Assembly: GCA_949710005.1 (NCBI GenBank)
Contig: OX453280.1
Span: forward strand, 7,995,034-8,059,033
Reading direction: 5' to 3'
Origin: Ricordea florida
Lineage: Eukaryota > Cnidaria > Anthozoa > Corallimorpharia > Ricordeidae
DNA length: 64,000 nucleotides
Part shown: positions 53,404 to 63,439 of the stretch, one piece after another
Layout of the letters: each line of letters begins with the position of its first letter
How positions within the stretch are numbered: the stretch's first letter is position 1
Made by a program: the position numbers and the translations under genes
Notes under the pieces: generated by a model
What the model saw: only the letters and a program-made list of their open reading frames with translations
What the model was told of the DNA's origin: nothing
Database searches by the model: none

Positions 53404-54094
53404 TTGCCAAGTGTGAATGCTTGTGCAATGTTGTGCAATGTGTTTGCCTGCGTTTTTATGGCCATGAGCCTGCTAACATCAGAGGGTCTATTAGCTGACC
53501 ACCCTCAAACCAGCAATGACTGTTATATGAATGAAAACAACGGAACAATGAAGATGAATGTGAACCACCAGGCTGACAAAACGAACCAGGCAGAAAAATC
53601 CGACAGTGAATCAACTGATGGAGAAGAAATTTCCCGCACTGATAAACACGAAGTCAGACAAGAAAACCACCGCAGCAAACGTAAACGCAATCACCCCAAC
53701 GAACTGTAACAGGAACTTGAACGTTCCCAAGCAGCGCTAAAATCCCTGAAGAAACACCTCGAAAGAAACACTTGCCCAAAGTCGCTACAATACCGAGCCA
53801 GAGCCTGTATAAGAGCGGATGATGACTTCAAGAGATACATTAAACGTCTTCACTCAAAAGCTGAGCAAGACTATCTACAAGCGCTGATAAGGTTTCACAA
53901 TCGAAACATCGAAGGCCTCCGCACAGCCGTAAGACAAGACAAACGAGTTCAGGCCAACAAAAAAAAACAAAAGAACATTGTAACCAAAAAAACAGCTTTC
54001 GTGCTTGACGCCCAAAGAAACTGTACACAAAAACAAGGTATCAAAAAAGATCGATGAACTTAGAGCCAAAATCATGTCATTGTCAACATTGTTA

Positions 54095-55681
54095 CAGTAT
54101 TGTGAAAAAGTAATGCAAACGAAATGCGCGAATTTCGTTCTTTGTTTTCCCGAACTTTCGCGCGAAAGTTCGCGAAAAAGTTCGTTGCGAACTTCGCGAC
54201 ATTTCGCGCGAACTTTCGCTGGAACAAAGAACGATATTTTCTAGAACCTTCGCTGCCTCAACGATAATTCGCGAAATTTCGCTAGCTAAGACAATAAATT
54301 TCGCTAGACTCTCAACAATAGTTCGCTTCTCCACGTGCAGACTCCGCTACGGAATCGATTGTTCGACTGGTCATGTAACATACACGAAAGATATCTCTGT
54401 TTTGTTCGCAATTGCACGCCAAATTTAAGTAAAAATGGTACGTATTGATCATTAAGCGAATAAAGCACCCAACTAACACATATAAAGGGTACTCACGTGG
54501 CATTTGTGAAGGGTTTTTAGGCAAGTTCGCTGGCTTGGCTCGATTTGACATACAGTACTGTCGATGTATACATATAACTTACCATTTTTTACGAAGTAAG
54601 CAAGACAAAACATCAGCAATTTTGTGTTAAATCCACTAAAGCGAACTGACAACATGGATCAGATTTGAAGGTTTCCCATAAACGCTTAAGGGACGATAAC
54701 AATTCGACAATGGTTGAGTCGATGCCGATCGCTCGTACAGTTGACCACGTTCTTGTGTTTATTTTGCTACCTTCATTCATAAATAAACATCAGCAGTTTC
54801 TGTGTTAAATCCACTAAGGCAAATTGACAATGATCCCATCGGTTTGCTAGAAACGCTTGCGCTCGAGCTTACGCGACGGAGCCGGTAATTCGTAGCTTTT
54901 TCACGATTCGCGTAACACTGGCGAGACTGACGGCCAAGCCTTCGTTCTTCAAAGATCTTAAAATTGCAACTGGAGGGAGACCTTGCTTGTCAAGGACCTC
55001 GTTTCGAGTTCTCGTATAATTTGATACTTTCGGCATGATTACAAGTTCACTTTTCGTGTGCTTGAATGCGAACAGGTGAATGAATGTGGAATCTGTTGCC
55101 TGTTTCTAAGGCGTTGCTATGGTAGCAATAATAACAATTTCGCGCGGGGACTAGCACTACAGTGTGAAACATTGTGTGTTTTTACACAACGTACATATAG
55201 TTCTCGGTAGCTTTTCTCGCAAATGTCAACTTTTCGTTATGAAACTTCAATGTTTTTAACATTTGGGATGAAGTTTATATTTACGTTTTCTTCGTGGACT
55301 AACAAGGTAAGTTTTAAAGAACATTTTACGATGTAATTATGAATTTATATCTGTAAACACGCTTTGTCCGTGTTTCAGGCCTGCACAAGAGAACGATCGA
55401 GAGAGAAGATTCACATTTACATCATAGCGAACTTTGCTCGAAAAGACTCGAATCTTCGCACGAAAGTTCGCGAATTATCGCTTGAAAGTTCGCGGCGAAT
55501 TACCGCACACAGCGAAAAACTGCCCGAAAGTTCACGCATATCGAAACAATAGACGGCGCGAAAATGCGGCGAAATGTCGCGAATTGTCGAAGAGATTTCG
55601 TTTCAAGCGAAATTTCCTCGAAAAGCCACGAAAAGCGCGAATTTCGTCGAAATTTGTTTGCATTACTTTTTCACAATACTG
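54095..55681. mobile_element. Tc1/mariner-type deletion derivative nested in the Penelope-like sequence
   Basis: The left end is TA|CAGTATTGTGAAAAAGTAAT continuing GCAAAC. The right end is its reverse complement ...TTTTTCACAATACTG|TA (55682-55683). TIRs of about 28 bp, continued by a degenerate inverted region rich in CGCGAAAGTTCGCG-type palindromes (54130-54300 and 55430-55650). A TA duplication is present. It carries only a transposase N-terminal HTH (54869-55036). Direct repeats of TGTGTTAAATCCACTAA occur at 54625 and 54800. Confidence 0.8.
54869..55036 (-). CDS. truncated Tc1/mariner transposase: N-terminal HTH only, 55 residues
   Basis: The minus-strand ATG at 55036 gives MPKVSNYTRTRNEVLDKQGL, then PPVAILRSLKNEGLAVSLAS and VTRIVKKLRITGSVA, ending at TAA (54869-54871). 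This is the start of a Tc1-like transposase: a first HTH with the typical ...I...L..EG..VS..SV.R..KK...TGSV ending. The second HTH and DDE core are missing. It might act as a DNA-binding repressor of related elements, or simply be a deletion relic. Confidence 0.55.
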   Translation of the reverse strand: MPKVSNYTRTRNEVLDKQGLPPVAILRSLKNEGLAVSLASVTRIVKKLRITGSVA

Positions 55682-56339
55682 TAGATGACAACAATAAACA
55701 GAAGAGAGATTATACCTGTCTACTCTCTGACTCTTGTATTATAAAACGGGGACATGGGAAGAAGAAGCCATCCCAAATACAAAACGCAGAAAAAAAGAAT
55801 CGAAATGATCCTTTACATGCACAAACAGAGGCAAACAAAAAACACATAAAGAACCTCTCAAACAGAGACCTCACAAACGACCAAACTAACTTGTTAGTAA
55901 GGGTCTCAAATTTATCCCCACAGCAAAAGAAAATGAAACACAATAAGGGGCCATCTTTTAAAGGACCTGAACCATTTCACAAGAAGAATGTGCTACAATA
56001 CATTTTCCATAGGGAAGACAACAAATCGCATCTTTTCCACGTTTAAATCAAACCGGACTCTGCCAGATCAACAATCAGTGGCTCTTGAAAGCTACTTAGA
56101 AGAGATCAAAGTTGAACTTGCTGAAGTACAACTTACAAAGCCTAAGGATGTGCCTAACACAGAACAAAAGGCATTGAAAATGCTACAAGAGGATCCCAAC
56201 ATCAATCTTAAAAAGGCAGCCAAGGAAACACGAACAGTTGTACGCATATGTTGTGATAGGTTGTTCGAATGTGAATCTTGGTCTCCATTGTTGAGAGAAG
56301 CACTTAAGAGATGGTGTGTCAAGTGAGAAATGTCACCTT

Positions 56340-57467
56340 GAAAATAGGAAAATAGGAATGACAGTGGGTAAAAAATAGGAACGAACTAGGAATTCTAGCC
56401 CCCAAATAGGAAAAAAAATAGGAAACTTTCTTTTAGTTCTATCCATTTAACACTCTCAGCAACAACTAGTCCAGTGCAGTATTTAACAGACATAATGATA
56501 GACATGTTCAGTGTATTCAAACATGTATGTAGCATTACTGTTTAAGGAAAAACAACTGTTGCACTAATGTAACCAAGTGCAATTCATCCTAGAACATCAC
56601 TTGATTTCAATTTTCATGAGATATTTAACAGCTGAAACCGATGCCCAACCTGTAAAACAGTACCAACAATGAGTGACAAAAAATGCTTTTCTACAACCAA
56701 TGTCAAAGTTCACTGTCACCAAATGTATGTCTTTCTTACAGTAATGTCAAAAATGGTCTTGGAACAACCAAAAAAGCTTATGTTTTAGCTCTTTTAGCAG
56801 ATTGGATGACCTAAGTTGGTTTGCCTTTTATGGGGGGAGACAGTTTTCTCTTTTTTTCCGATTTTCTCCAAGCTGTGCTTTGCTTGGTCTCACTTGTTCA
56901 AGTATCCCTGTGGCTACAATAACACTCTGTTTATCGACAGTTGTTGCTGACAGCCTGGCATCATCAAGTTTTGATGTTGCATCACTTAGTAACTCATTGG
57001 CGGCTTTCAATTCTGCTTTAACTGTTCCCTCCTCTTCCTCACTCTCTTGTAGGGACTGTTTGGATTAAGTCATCTCTTCTTTAGCTTTCTGTGTTCTTTC
57101 AGCTCCTTCTTGTGTTCAGCTTCCTCCCTGTTCCACTCTTGTTTTTCTGCCTTTAATTGTGCTTGGCTTGATATGCAGTGTGAGCTGATCATACAGATTG
57201 CTTCTGCCTCCTTTACAGTGTGCAGACCTGTGATTGTTACTTCTCACATTCATCAACAAAAACACTGAGAAAGTCTGGGCACAAATTCAGAGGAAACATC
57301 ATCCAAACTGGACTATAAACTGGTCTTTTTGGTTTCAGTTTTGAGGGATTTGTCAATTTTAGTGTACTCTTATTTCAGCTACTCCAAAATGTCTCTGCAC
57401 CAAGTAAAATTCTTGAAAAATAGGAGAAAATAGGAAGCAGGCCAAAAAATAGGAACTTGACACCCTG
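56340..57467. other. ATAGGA-rich repeat region, possibly a non-autonomous hAT-like element
   Basis: Multiple AAATAGGAA words occur at 56344-56425 and 57416-57455. The right edge reads ...GGAACTTGACACCCTG (57467), whose reverse complement CAGGGTGTCAAG resembles a hAT-type terminus. A matching left end is only partial (GGTGTGTCAAG at 56313-56323). The minus-strand frame 57010-56828 (KAANELLSDATSKLDDARLS) is helical and unassigned. Confidence 0.3.
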
Positions 57468-58140
57468 AAGAAACAGTCCTTTCTGGGATTTACATAGGCA
57501 AAAAAAGAAAAACAAAGAAAAACATTGAAAGTAAGGTTTGTCTCCCATTTCTGTAAGTCAAAAGTGAAGAAGTATTATCCTTTCTGTGCATAAGATTTAG
57601 ACAAGGAAATGGGATTTGGAGACACATGTTGCATTGGAGGTTGCAACAACGACCGAAGGAATCCAGGGAAATGGGTTATTCACTCACATGTGGGGAGGGT
57701 ATCATTCCACAAACCCAAAAACAAGATGATAGAAGCGTGATCTTGACAGGTTCAGGAGGGTAAAAAAGACTTTATGATAGGGAAGTCCAGGGGAAGTGTT
57801 GTTACTTGCTTGAATTATTTTCAAGATGGAAAACCCATCAAATGCAACTCTTCTACAAGAGTTCTACCTATTTTATGGTTGTAACGACATAAAGCAAAAA
57901 AAAATAATTAATTGTGCAATTTCCAGAATATACTTTATGATGCAAGACATTAACTCTTGGAACAAACTTGAAAAGTTAAACGTAAAGCTGCTTACAAGAA
58001 GAGCAAAGCCAGTGAACCTGTTGTGGTTCACTGGTAAGGCCTTCACAACCCCAGTGGTACCACAGCTCGCACTGATCACAGCAGACACTGTTCTCACTAC
58101 TTTCAATTTCATTGGGCTCAAGGCATAGGGTTATATAGTT

Positions 58141-58814
58141 ATTCTACCTTTTCTCTACTCAACCCACTCTGAACATAGGTTCTGAGATCTTGTGACCCTC
58201 TCTACAGCATCACACTGCCCCTGGGTGAAGTGGAGGGATTCAAGAAACCCAGTGACCATGGTTACTTCCCCCTCTCCCTTACGGTGTGACGCAAACATCT
58301 TGGCACATTGTTTTAATGGGAGGGGAATACTTTCAATTTGGAATGAAGTTCCACCATATTTTCAGCCTTGAAAATAACTGACCTATCAGTTATGGCAGTC
58401 TTCCACTTAGTAAGAGAAATGTTCTTGGCCTCCTCAGTGGCATTGATGTCACACTCTCTGTGCAGATCAAAGCTTTTATTCTACCTTTTCTCTACTCAAC
58501 CCACTATGAACATAGGCTCTGAGATCTTGTGACCCTCTCTACAGCATCACACTGCCCCTGGGTGAAGTGAAGGGATTCAAGAAACCCAGTGACCATGGTT
58601 ACTTCCCCCTCTCCCTTACGGTGTGACGCAAACATCTTGGCACATTGTTTTAATGGGAGGGGAATACTTTCAATTTGGAATGAGTTTCCTCCATATTTTC
58701 TTCAGCCTTAAAAATAACTGACCTATCAGTTATGGCAGTCTTCCACTTAGAAAGAGAAATGTTCCTGGCCTCCTCAGTGACATTGATCTCACACACTCTG
58801 CGCAGAGCATAGCT
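58141..58814. repeat. 337-bp tandem duplication
   Basis: The sequence starting ATTCTACCTTTTCTCTACTC at 58141 begins again at 58478. The two copies are about 95% identical through ...GTGACGCAAACATCTTGGCA... to GAGCATAGCTTTT-like ends. The minus-strand frame of the second copy (from 59018) reads INVTEEARNISLSKWKTAIT, with no recognised domain; the first copy has mutations that break it. Confidence 0.85.
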
Positions 58815-59084
58815 TTTCTCTGAGTCTGAGTTCATGTGTCTCTTTTCTGGATTTTTGGCATTGTCCCGAGAATCACTCCATCTTGTAGAGTCTTTGATGA
58901 CTGATGATTTTGCAGTGGAGGAAGATGGTGCCACTTGTGATATACAGAACAAGGAACTCGGTTTCCTTTTTGGATCGCGAAGAACGCAAAGTGGACAGAT
59001 AGTGAAAACAACAAACAAGGCTTTGCTTTAGATGTAATTTTTCAAAATGTAACGGTATGTAACTTTTATTTAAAGAGAAACTTT

Positions 59085-59175
59085 CTCTCTTTTTTTCCAT
59101 GAAGCATGAAATTCCTATTTTATTTTTCATGAATTGTGAAAAGACCATTTTATTTTCCATGAAACATGATCTAGA
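59085..59175. repeat. three short TTTCCATGAA-type direct repeats
   Basis: TTTTTCCATGAAGCATGAAA, TTTTTCATGAATTGTGAAAA and TTTTCCATGAAACATGATCT follow one another with a period of about 34 bases. A minor degenerate minisatellite. Confidence 0.6.
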
Positions 59176-61111
59176 CCCCCCCCTTACCACCCTCTTTTGA
59201 CATCTACAGGCACATCACACACCAGCCAAGAATTCAAGGAAATAGCCTATAATTATGTTGATATCTTTGAGTATTGTATCCTGGTCATACCTTTGCCATC
59301 ACAGATGATGAGCAAATAAGGGGTGAGGTCAACAAAACCCTTGCAAAAAATTGCTGGTATGGTCCAAACATCATATACCAAGGCAAACAATTTCATATCT
59401 TTGAGGGACAGTGTCACTTGCTTGCCTGAGGGAACAAAATGAAGCCATGAGATGTGAGCTTGAGGAATGGAAAGACAGTTACAAGAATCTTCAAGCAGAG
59501 ACCAAAAAAAGAATTGTTAGACATGCAGTGAAAAAAAGAGCTTTTGAGTTACAATGAATAATTGAAAAACTATTCACAGAAACAATATGCTGGTGAAGAC
59601 ATTTCAGAGGTGAAGAAAAAGTTCCAGACATTTAAGTCTCGAGCTGAAACTGCCGTATGGGTTTCAAAATTGTTTGGCCTTGAGGAAGAGACCTTGAAAG
59701 TTAAGGAAGTTATGACAGGTACAAATCACACTGTAATGGCTCAAGGACAGGACCCTATCAAAAGGCTAATGGGTTTGATGTGCTTACTGAGGAAGAGAAG
59801 TCAAGGGTACAGAAGGTTTTGAAATCACACACTAGCTATTGTCAGGGGAAAAGAAGACTACAACACCCTAAAAGAGTCTTTTGGAGATGTCTTCAAAGAC
59901 ATAAATTCTCTCATAGCAAAAAAACAAAATAGAAGTAGGTGGGAGGTCATTTAATTTAGAATTTTTTCTTATGGGCGATTACAAATTAATTCTGCTCATG
60001 ATGGGGTTAAAGGGTGTGACTTCACTCTATGCATGTGTATGGTGCAAAATACACAGAGACAACAGGTGGGACACAACAGTTGATTTACAGTATTATCAAT
60101 CTCCAGAACGGAAAAGGACTCTTGAAGAAATGACCAATTAGCAATGAAAAAGAAACAAGAAAATGAGTATTATTATTTTCCTTTACAGCCACCCCTCAAA
60201 TAAGGATTATTGCTCTGAATGTGTGCCATTACTTCTTGTGTAACTCGATCGTGTAATCCTGGATGCGCTGCATCTTCTGCTAAGAATTCTAGATGTTTTA
60301 ATTGAACATTTGGTTTGTGATGCCTTGGAATGGTACCGTAAAGAAAACGTGGATAAGAAAAAAGGCCAACAAAAAAATGAACATCTTAAAACTCTACAGT
60401 CAACAATAAGATCTTGTGGGGTATCTTTTGACATCTACAAGAAAACAAATACTGATGGGAAAGGGTCAGGACAATATGCTTTTACCAGTCATTTGGGGTC
60501 AGACAAAAAGAAAACACTGAAAGAGCTTCCACAGAAACTGCAAGGGATTGTTCAGCCACACACTGTGAAAGTAGTTACGACCATATGAGAGACATTTGAG
60601 GAAATATTTGGCATAGTAACCTCCAAGACCCCTTCCACAGAAATGATACACAACTACTTCTAGAAAACCAGGGAATGGGTGAATTTGTTTGTATCACTAA
60701 AAGACAAAAGGGAAGGGTACAAGAGAGCCAGCATCACTCCATATATGCATGCTATGGTGAACCACATTCCCGTGTTATAATACAATCGAACTGCTCACTG
60801 GGCAAGGGGTTGACAAAATAATGATATGGTTAGGGCCACAGTTCTGAGAACATCCAACAAATGGGATGCTCCTGCTGACCTATCAAAGCTTGAGGCAAGG
60901 CAATGGAACCTGCGTAGTAGTGAGAGGTCAAAGAAAACTTACACCAAACGGCACAGCTCTTATGGGAACATGATCGTATGGAACCTGGGAAAAGCAAAAG
61001 GCTAAAGAAAAAACAAAACTAAACAACCAACAGGGTGATTATTAGAACTGCTTTAAAAAAATATATTGTAAATGTCATCATTATAAATGTTCCATTGCAA
61101 ATAATGTTTAA

Positions 61112-62700
61112 CCCTTTTGTTGGGAAACAGACAAATTTGTCTGCTACAGACCCTAACCCATTTAGGCCTCTGTAGGGACCCCTACTAAGTCTTTTTTGGC
61201 TATTAAAGAGTATTATAGGATGTCCAGTCACATTTTGCTTCTCCCATGTTGTTTGGTCATTGTTTTGCCATATCTTGACCATTTTATTGCACAAAAACTT
61301 GCTTATTCGATTTGCTGGTTCTTTAAAAATGGCTGTGAGGTACATTCCATTTGATGAAGTTGTAGCGCGTTGCTTAGAAGATGTTCCAGGGGAAGATTTT
61401 TCGGATGAAACGGAAGGACAACTTTCAGACCATAGTGAAAGCGAAAGTGTGGATGATGTTGGCGAGGAAGAAAACCTCAGTTCAAGCAATTTTGAGGATT
61501 CAGATTCCGAAAGTGATAGCTATGGTACATATTATGCAACAGATTTCACCGCTTATTTTTGTCACGGCATGGTTTTTCTATGCTTTTCAGCTTGATCACT
61601 ATAAATACTTAGATTCAGAAGAATAAAGTTCCAAGACTTTGATCACAGGTTGAGAAACGGCTCGTGATCATAGCCCAGTTCGAAATAGAGGTAGTGGAAG
61701 AAGAGGCCATGGAAGAGCAGCGCATGTCCGACTGCCACAAATCCTGCATTAGAGTAGTCAGTGACACATAATCCACCAGTAGATAGATCGTTTGCTGAGC
61801 CAGCGCCTGGGCCAACTCAAAGATACCCAAATGGTGCTGAAATCAGGGAAGGAGTAGTTTTCAACCAAATGTTTACTGATGAAATGTGGGACATGATTGT
61901 TGCAGAGACAAACAGATACCATGATCAACAAGTGACAGCTGAGCCAAACAAACACAAAAGAAAGTGGACTCCCGTAAGCAAAGACGAGATGCAAGCATCC
62001 ATTGGTATCATGATTTTTATGCGAATTGTAAAACTTCCAAGACTGGCCATGTACAGGAGTACAGACAACCTGTTACAGCAGGAAACTGTCCCAAACTAGA
62101 TTTTTCCAGATTTGGAGGTACTTTCACTTGGCTGACAATACCAAAGCTCTCCTAAGAGAACATCCTAGATTTGATAAAATTTATCAGGTCAGGCAATTTT
62201 TAGGTCTAGTCATGGCAAATGCTATACGTCTCTATCGTCCTGACAGGGATGTGTCTGTTGAGACTATGGTTCCCCACAAAGGTCGCGCCTCATTCAAACA
62301 GTACATAAAAAACAAACCTGTTAGATAGGGTATAAAATTGTGGGTCTTGAGTGAGGCCAAGACTGGTTATGTTTTTATTCCAAGTGTACATGGGAAAAGA
62401 AAATGGAAATGTAGAGCACAATGTAGCCCCAAGGTATTGTGATCCACATCCTTTTGTGGAACTTAAAACCAATAAAGTACTTGCCAAAGTACTTGAACCG
62501 TGAGGGCAAATCGAAAGGGGATCCCCAAGGATATTGTGATTTTATCTGCAATGGAGAAGAGGATGAATTGTGGAGATTGCCATGACGTCTCCAAAAACAA
62601 TCTTGTTTCCACTGCATGGTATGATAAACATCCGGTGTATTTGATCTCCACTATTCACCCTCCAGAAAGCAGAGGAGCTCTAACCACGGTTCAGCAGCAT
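61112..62700 (+). mobile_element. third PiggyBac element, 3' truncated
   Basis: TTAA (61108-61111) is followed by CCCTTTTGTTGGGAAACAG, a PiggyBac-style 5' terminus very similar to the CCCTTTGGTGATGG end of the copy at 23126. The transposase remnant follows. No matching right TIR with TTAA was found, and the coding sequence stops being recognisable at about 62690. Confidence 0.6.
61329..62690 (+). pseudogene. PiggyBac transposase, decayed, catalytic residues lost
   Basis: An ATG at 61329 opens MAVRYIPFDEVVARCLEDVP and an acidic N-terminus (DSDSESDSYGTYY). Then come an Arg/Gly-rich piece (NRGSGRRGHGRAAH, with stop), VVFNQMFTDEMWDMIVAETN and DEMQASIGIMIFMRIVKLPR. A frame change follows, then HPRFDKIYQVRQFLGLVMAN and VSVETMVPHKGRASFKQYIK. 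Here the usual xxDE is reduced to xxE, so the first Asp is missing. KNKPVR is followed by TAG and then GIKLWVLSEAKTGYVFIP: the TAG sits at the usual Trp and the second Asp is replaced by Glu. The final piece is NRKGIPKDIVIL...YDKHPVYLISTIHPPES. The C-terminal Asp motif and zinc ribbon are absent. Confidence 0.75.
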
Positions 62701-63400
62701 CCTCAAGCTGGCCCACGCGAAGCAATACCTTGCCCTCCAGCACGGTGTGCCCACCAAGAGCACATGGGTGGCCCTTGGGTGAGTTTTTGAGAGCCTCTGC
62801 TCACAGAATGAAAAAAAAAATGATGAAAAAAATTATAATGAAAATAATACTTTGCTTCTAAAAGAAAGGTCAAACATTAACATTTGATTGGTCAGGAAAC
62901 TTGCACCTAACATACAACTGAGCTACTTTTGGTGATTGCATCATGGAATCTCAAAAACGTTATCTCAAATTTCAAATGTAAATTGAACAAGAAAATTGAC
63001 TTTCATCTATATAAGGTTCTTACTTAAGTGCTTGAAAATTAAGGTTTTCCTCAGGTTCCCAAGAGTTGGAGAGGGAATTATAACCTTTCCACTTCACAAG
63101 ATACTCTTTCTAAAGGCAAAAGAAGATACTTAAGCTTTCAAAATTGTCTTAATTCTGCTTGAAAAGTGCCAGGAGATTGCAAGAAGCAAAACAATATTCA
63201 CCTTGCCTTGGGTAATTTTCCTGGTAATAACACGTTCCACCTCATAAAATGGCCCTTGAACTGGCCTTTTACACTTCCTTTTATTTTCAAAATAATCTGC
63301 AGTACTTAAAGTATTCAATTCACGGTAAAAGGCTTGAACTCATTAGCTATTCAAATCCCATGAAACGGAGCCTATGCCCAAAACCACTGGTTGTCCTAGA
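62701..63400. other. intergenic, nothing recognised
   Basis: AT-rich sequence. No coding motif or inverted terminus identified. Confidence 0.4.
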
Positions 63401-63439
63401 TTTCTGCCCATGGGTATGTCTGAATTCCTTGGAACTGGT

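Larger units (their letters stand above)
53404..56326 (+). pseudogene. Penelope-like retroelement N-terminal region, interrupted by a nested insertion
   Basis: Before the insertion: a Lys/Glu/Ser-rich frame, a TAA at 53707-53709, then in frame QELERSQAALKSLKKHLERN, CPKSLQYRARACIRADDDFK and HNRNIEGLRTAVRQDKRVQA. After the insertion (from 55684): NLSNRDLTNDQTNLLVRVSN and FHKKNVLQYIFHREDNKSHL. One frame away follows ALESYLEEIKVELAEVQL, then NTEQKALKMLQEDPNINLKK and AAKETRTVV. The NLS.R.LT...LL block and the later T..EQKAL..L..D..I..K.A.K.. block match the region before the RT palm in Penelope-like elements. The RT core and GIY-YIG endonuclease are absent. Assignment from pattern only. Confidence 0.5.
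57609..61010 (+). pseudogene. THAP-domain transposase-like gene, heavily decayed
   Basis: An ATG at 57609 opens a THAP-like module: CCIGGCNNDRRNPGKWVIHS, VSFHKPKNKMIEA, two TGA codons, KKDFMIGKSRG and TCLNYFQDGKP. The usual CxxH pair reads CLNY, with His lost. Far downstream are core-like pieces: GDYKLILLMMGLKGVTSLYA (with CVWCKIHRDNRWDTT), [69 protein letters not shown] and NKWDAPADLSKLEARQWNLR. Stops and frame changes separate them all (for example TGA near 60586, TAG near 60661). They resemble a repeated cnidarian protein that I believe is a transposase, superfamily unknown. The middle is disturbed by a 337-bp tandem duplication. Confidence 0.45.

Noticed and set aside
56313-57467. Complete hAT element
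   Set aside because: The right edge resembles a hAT terminus, but the left end match is only 9-10 bases and no 8-bp duplication was found, so only a tentative repeat region is reported.
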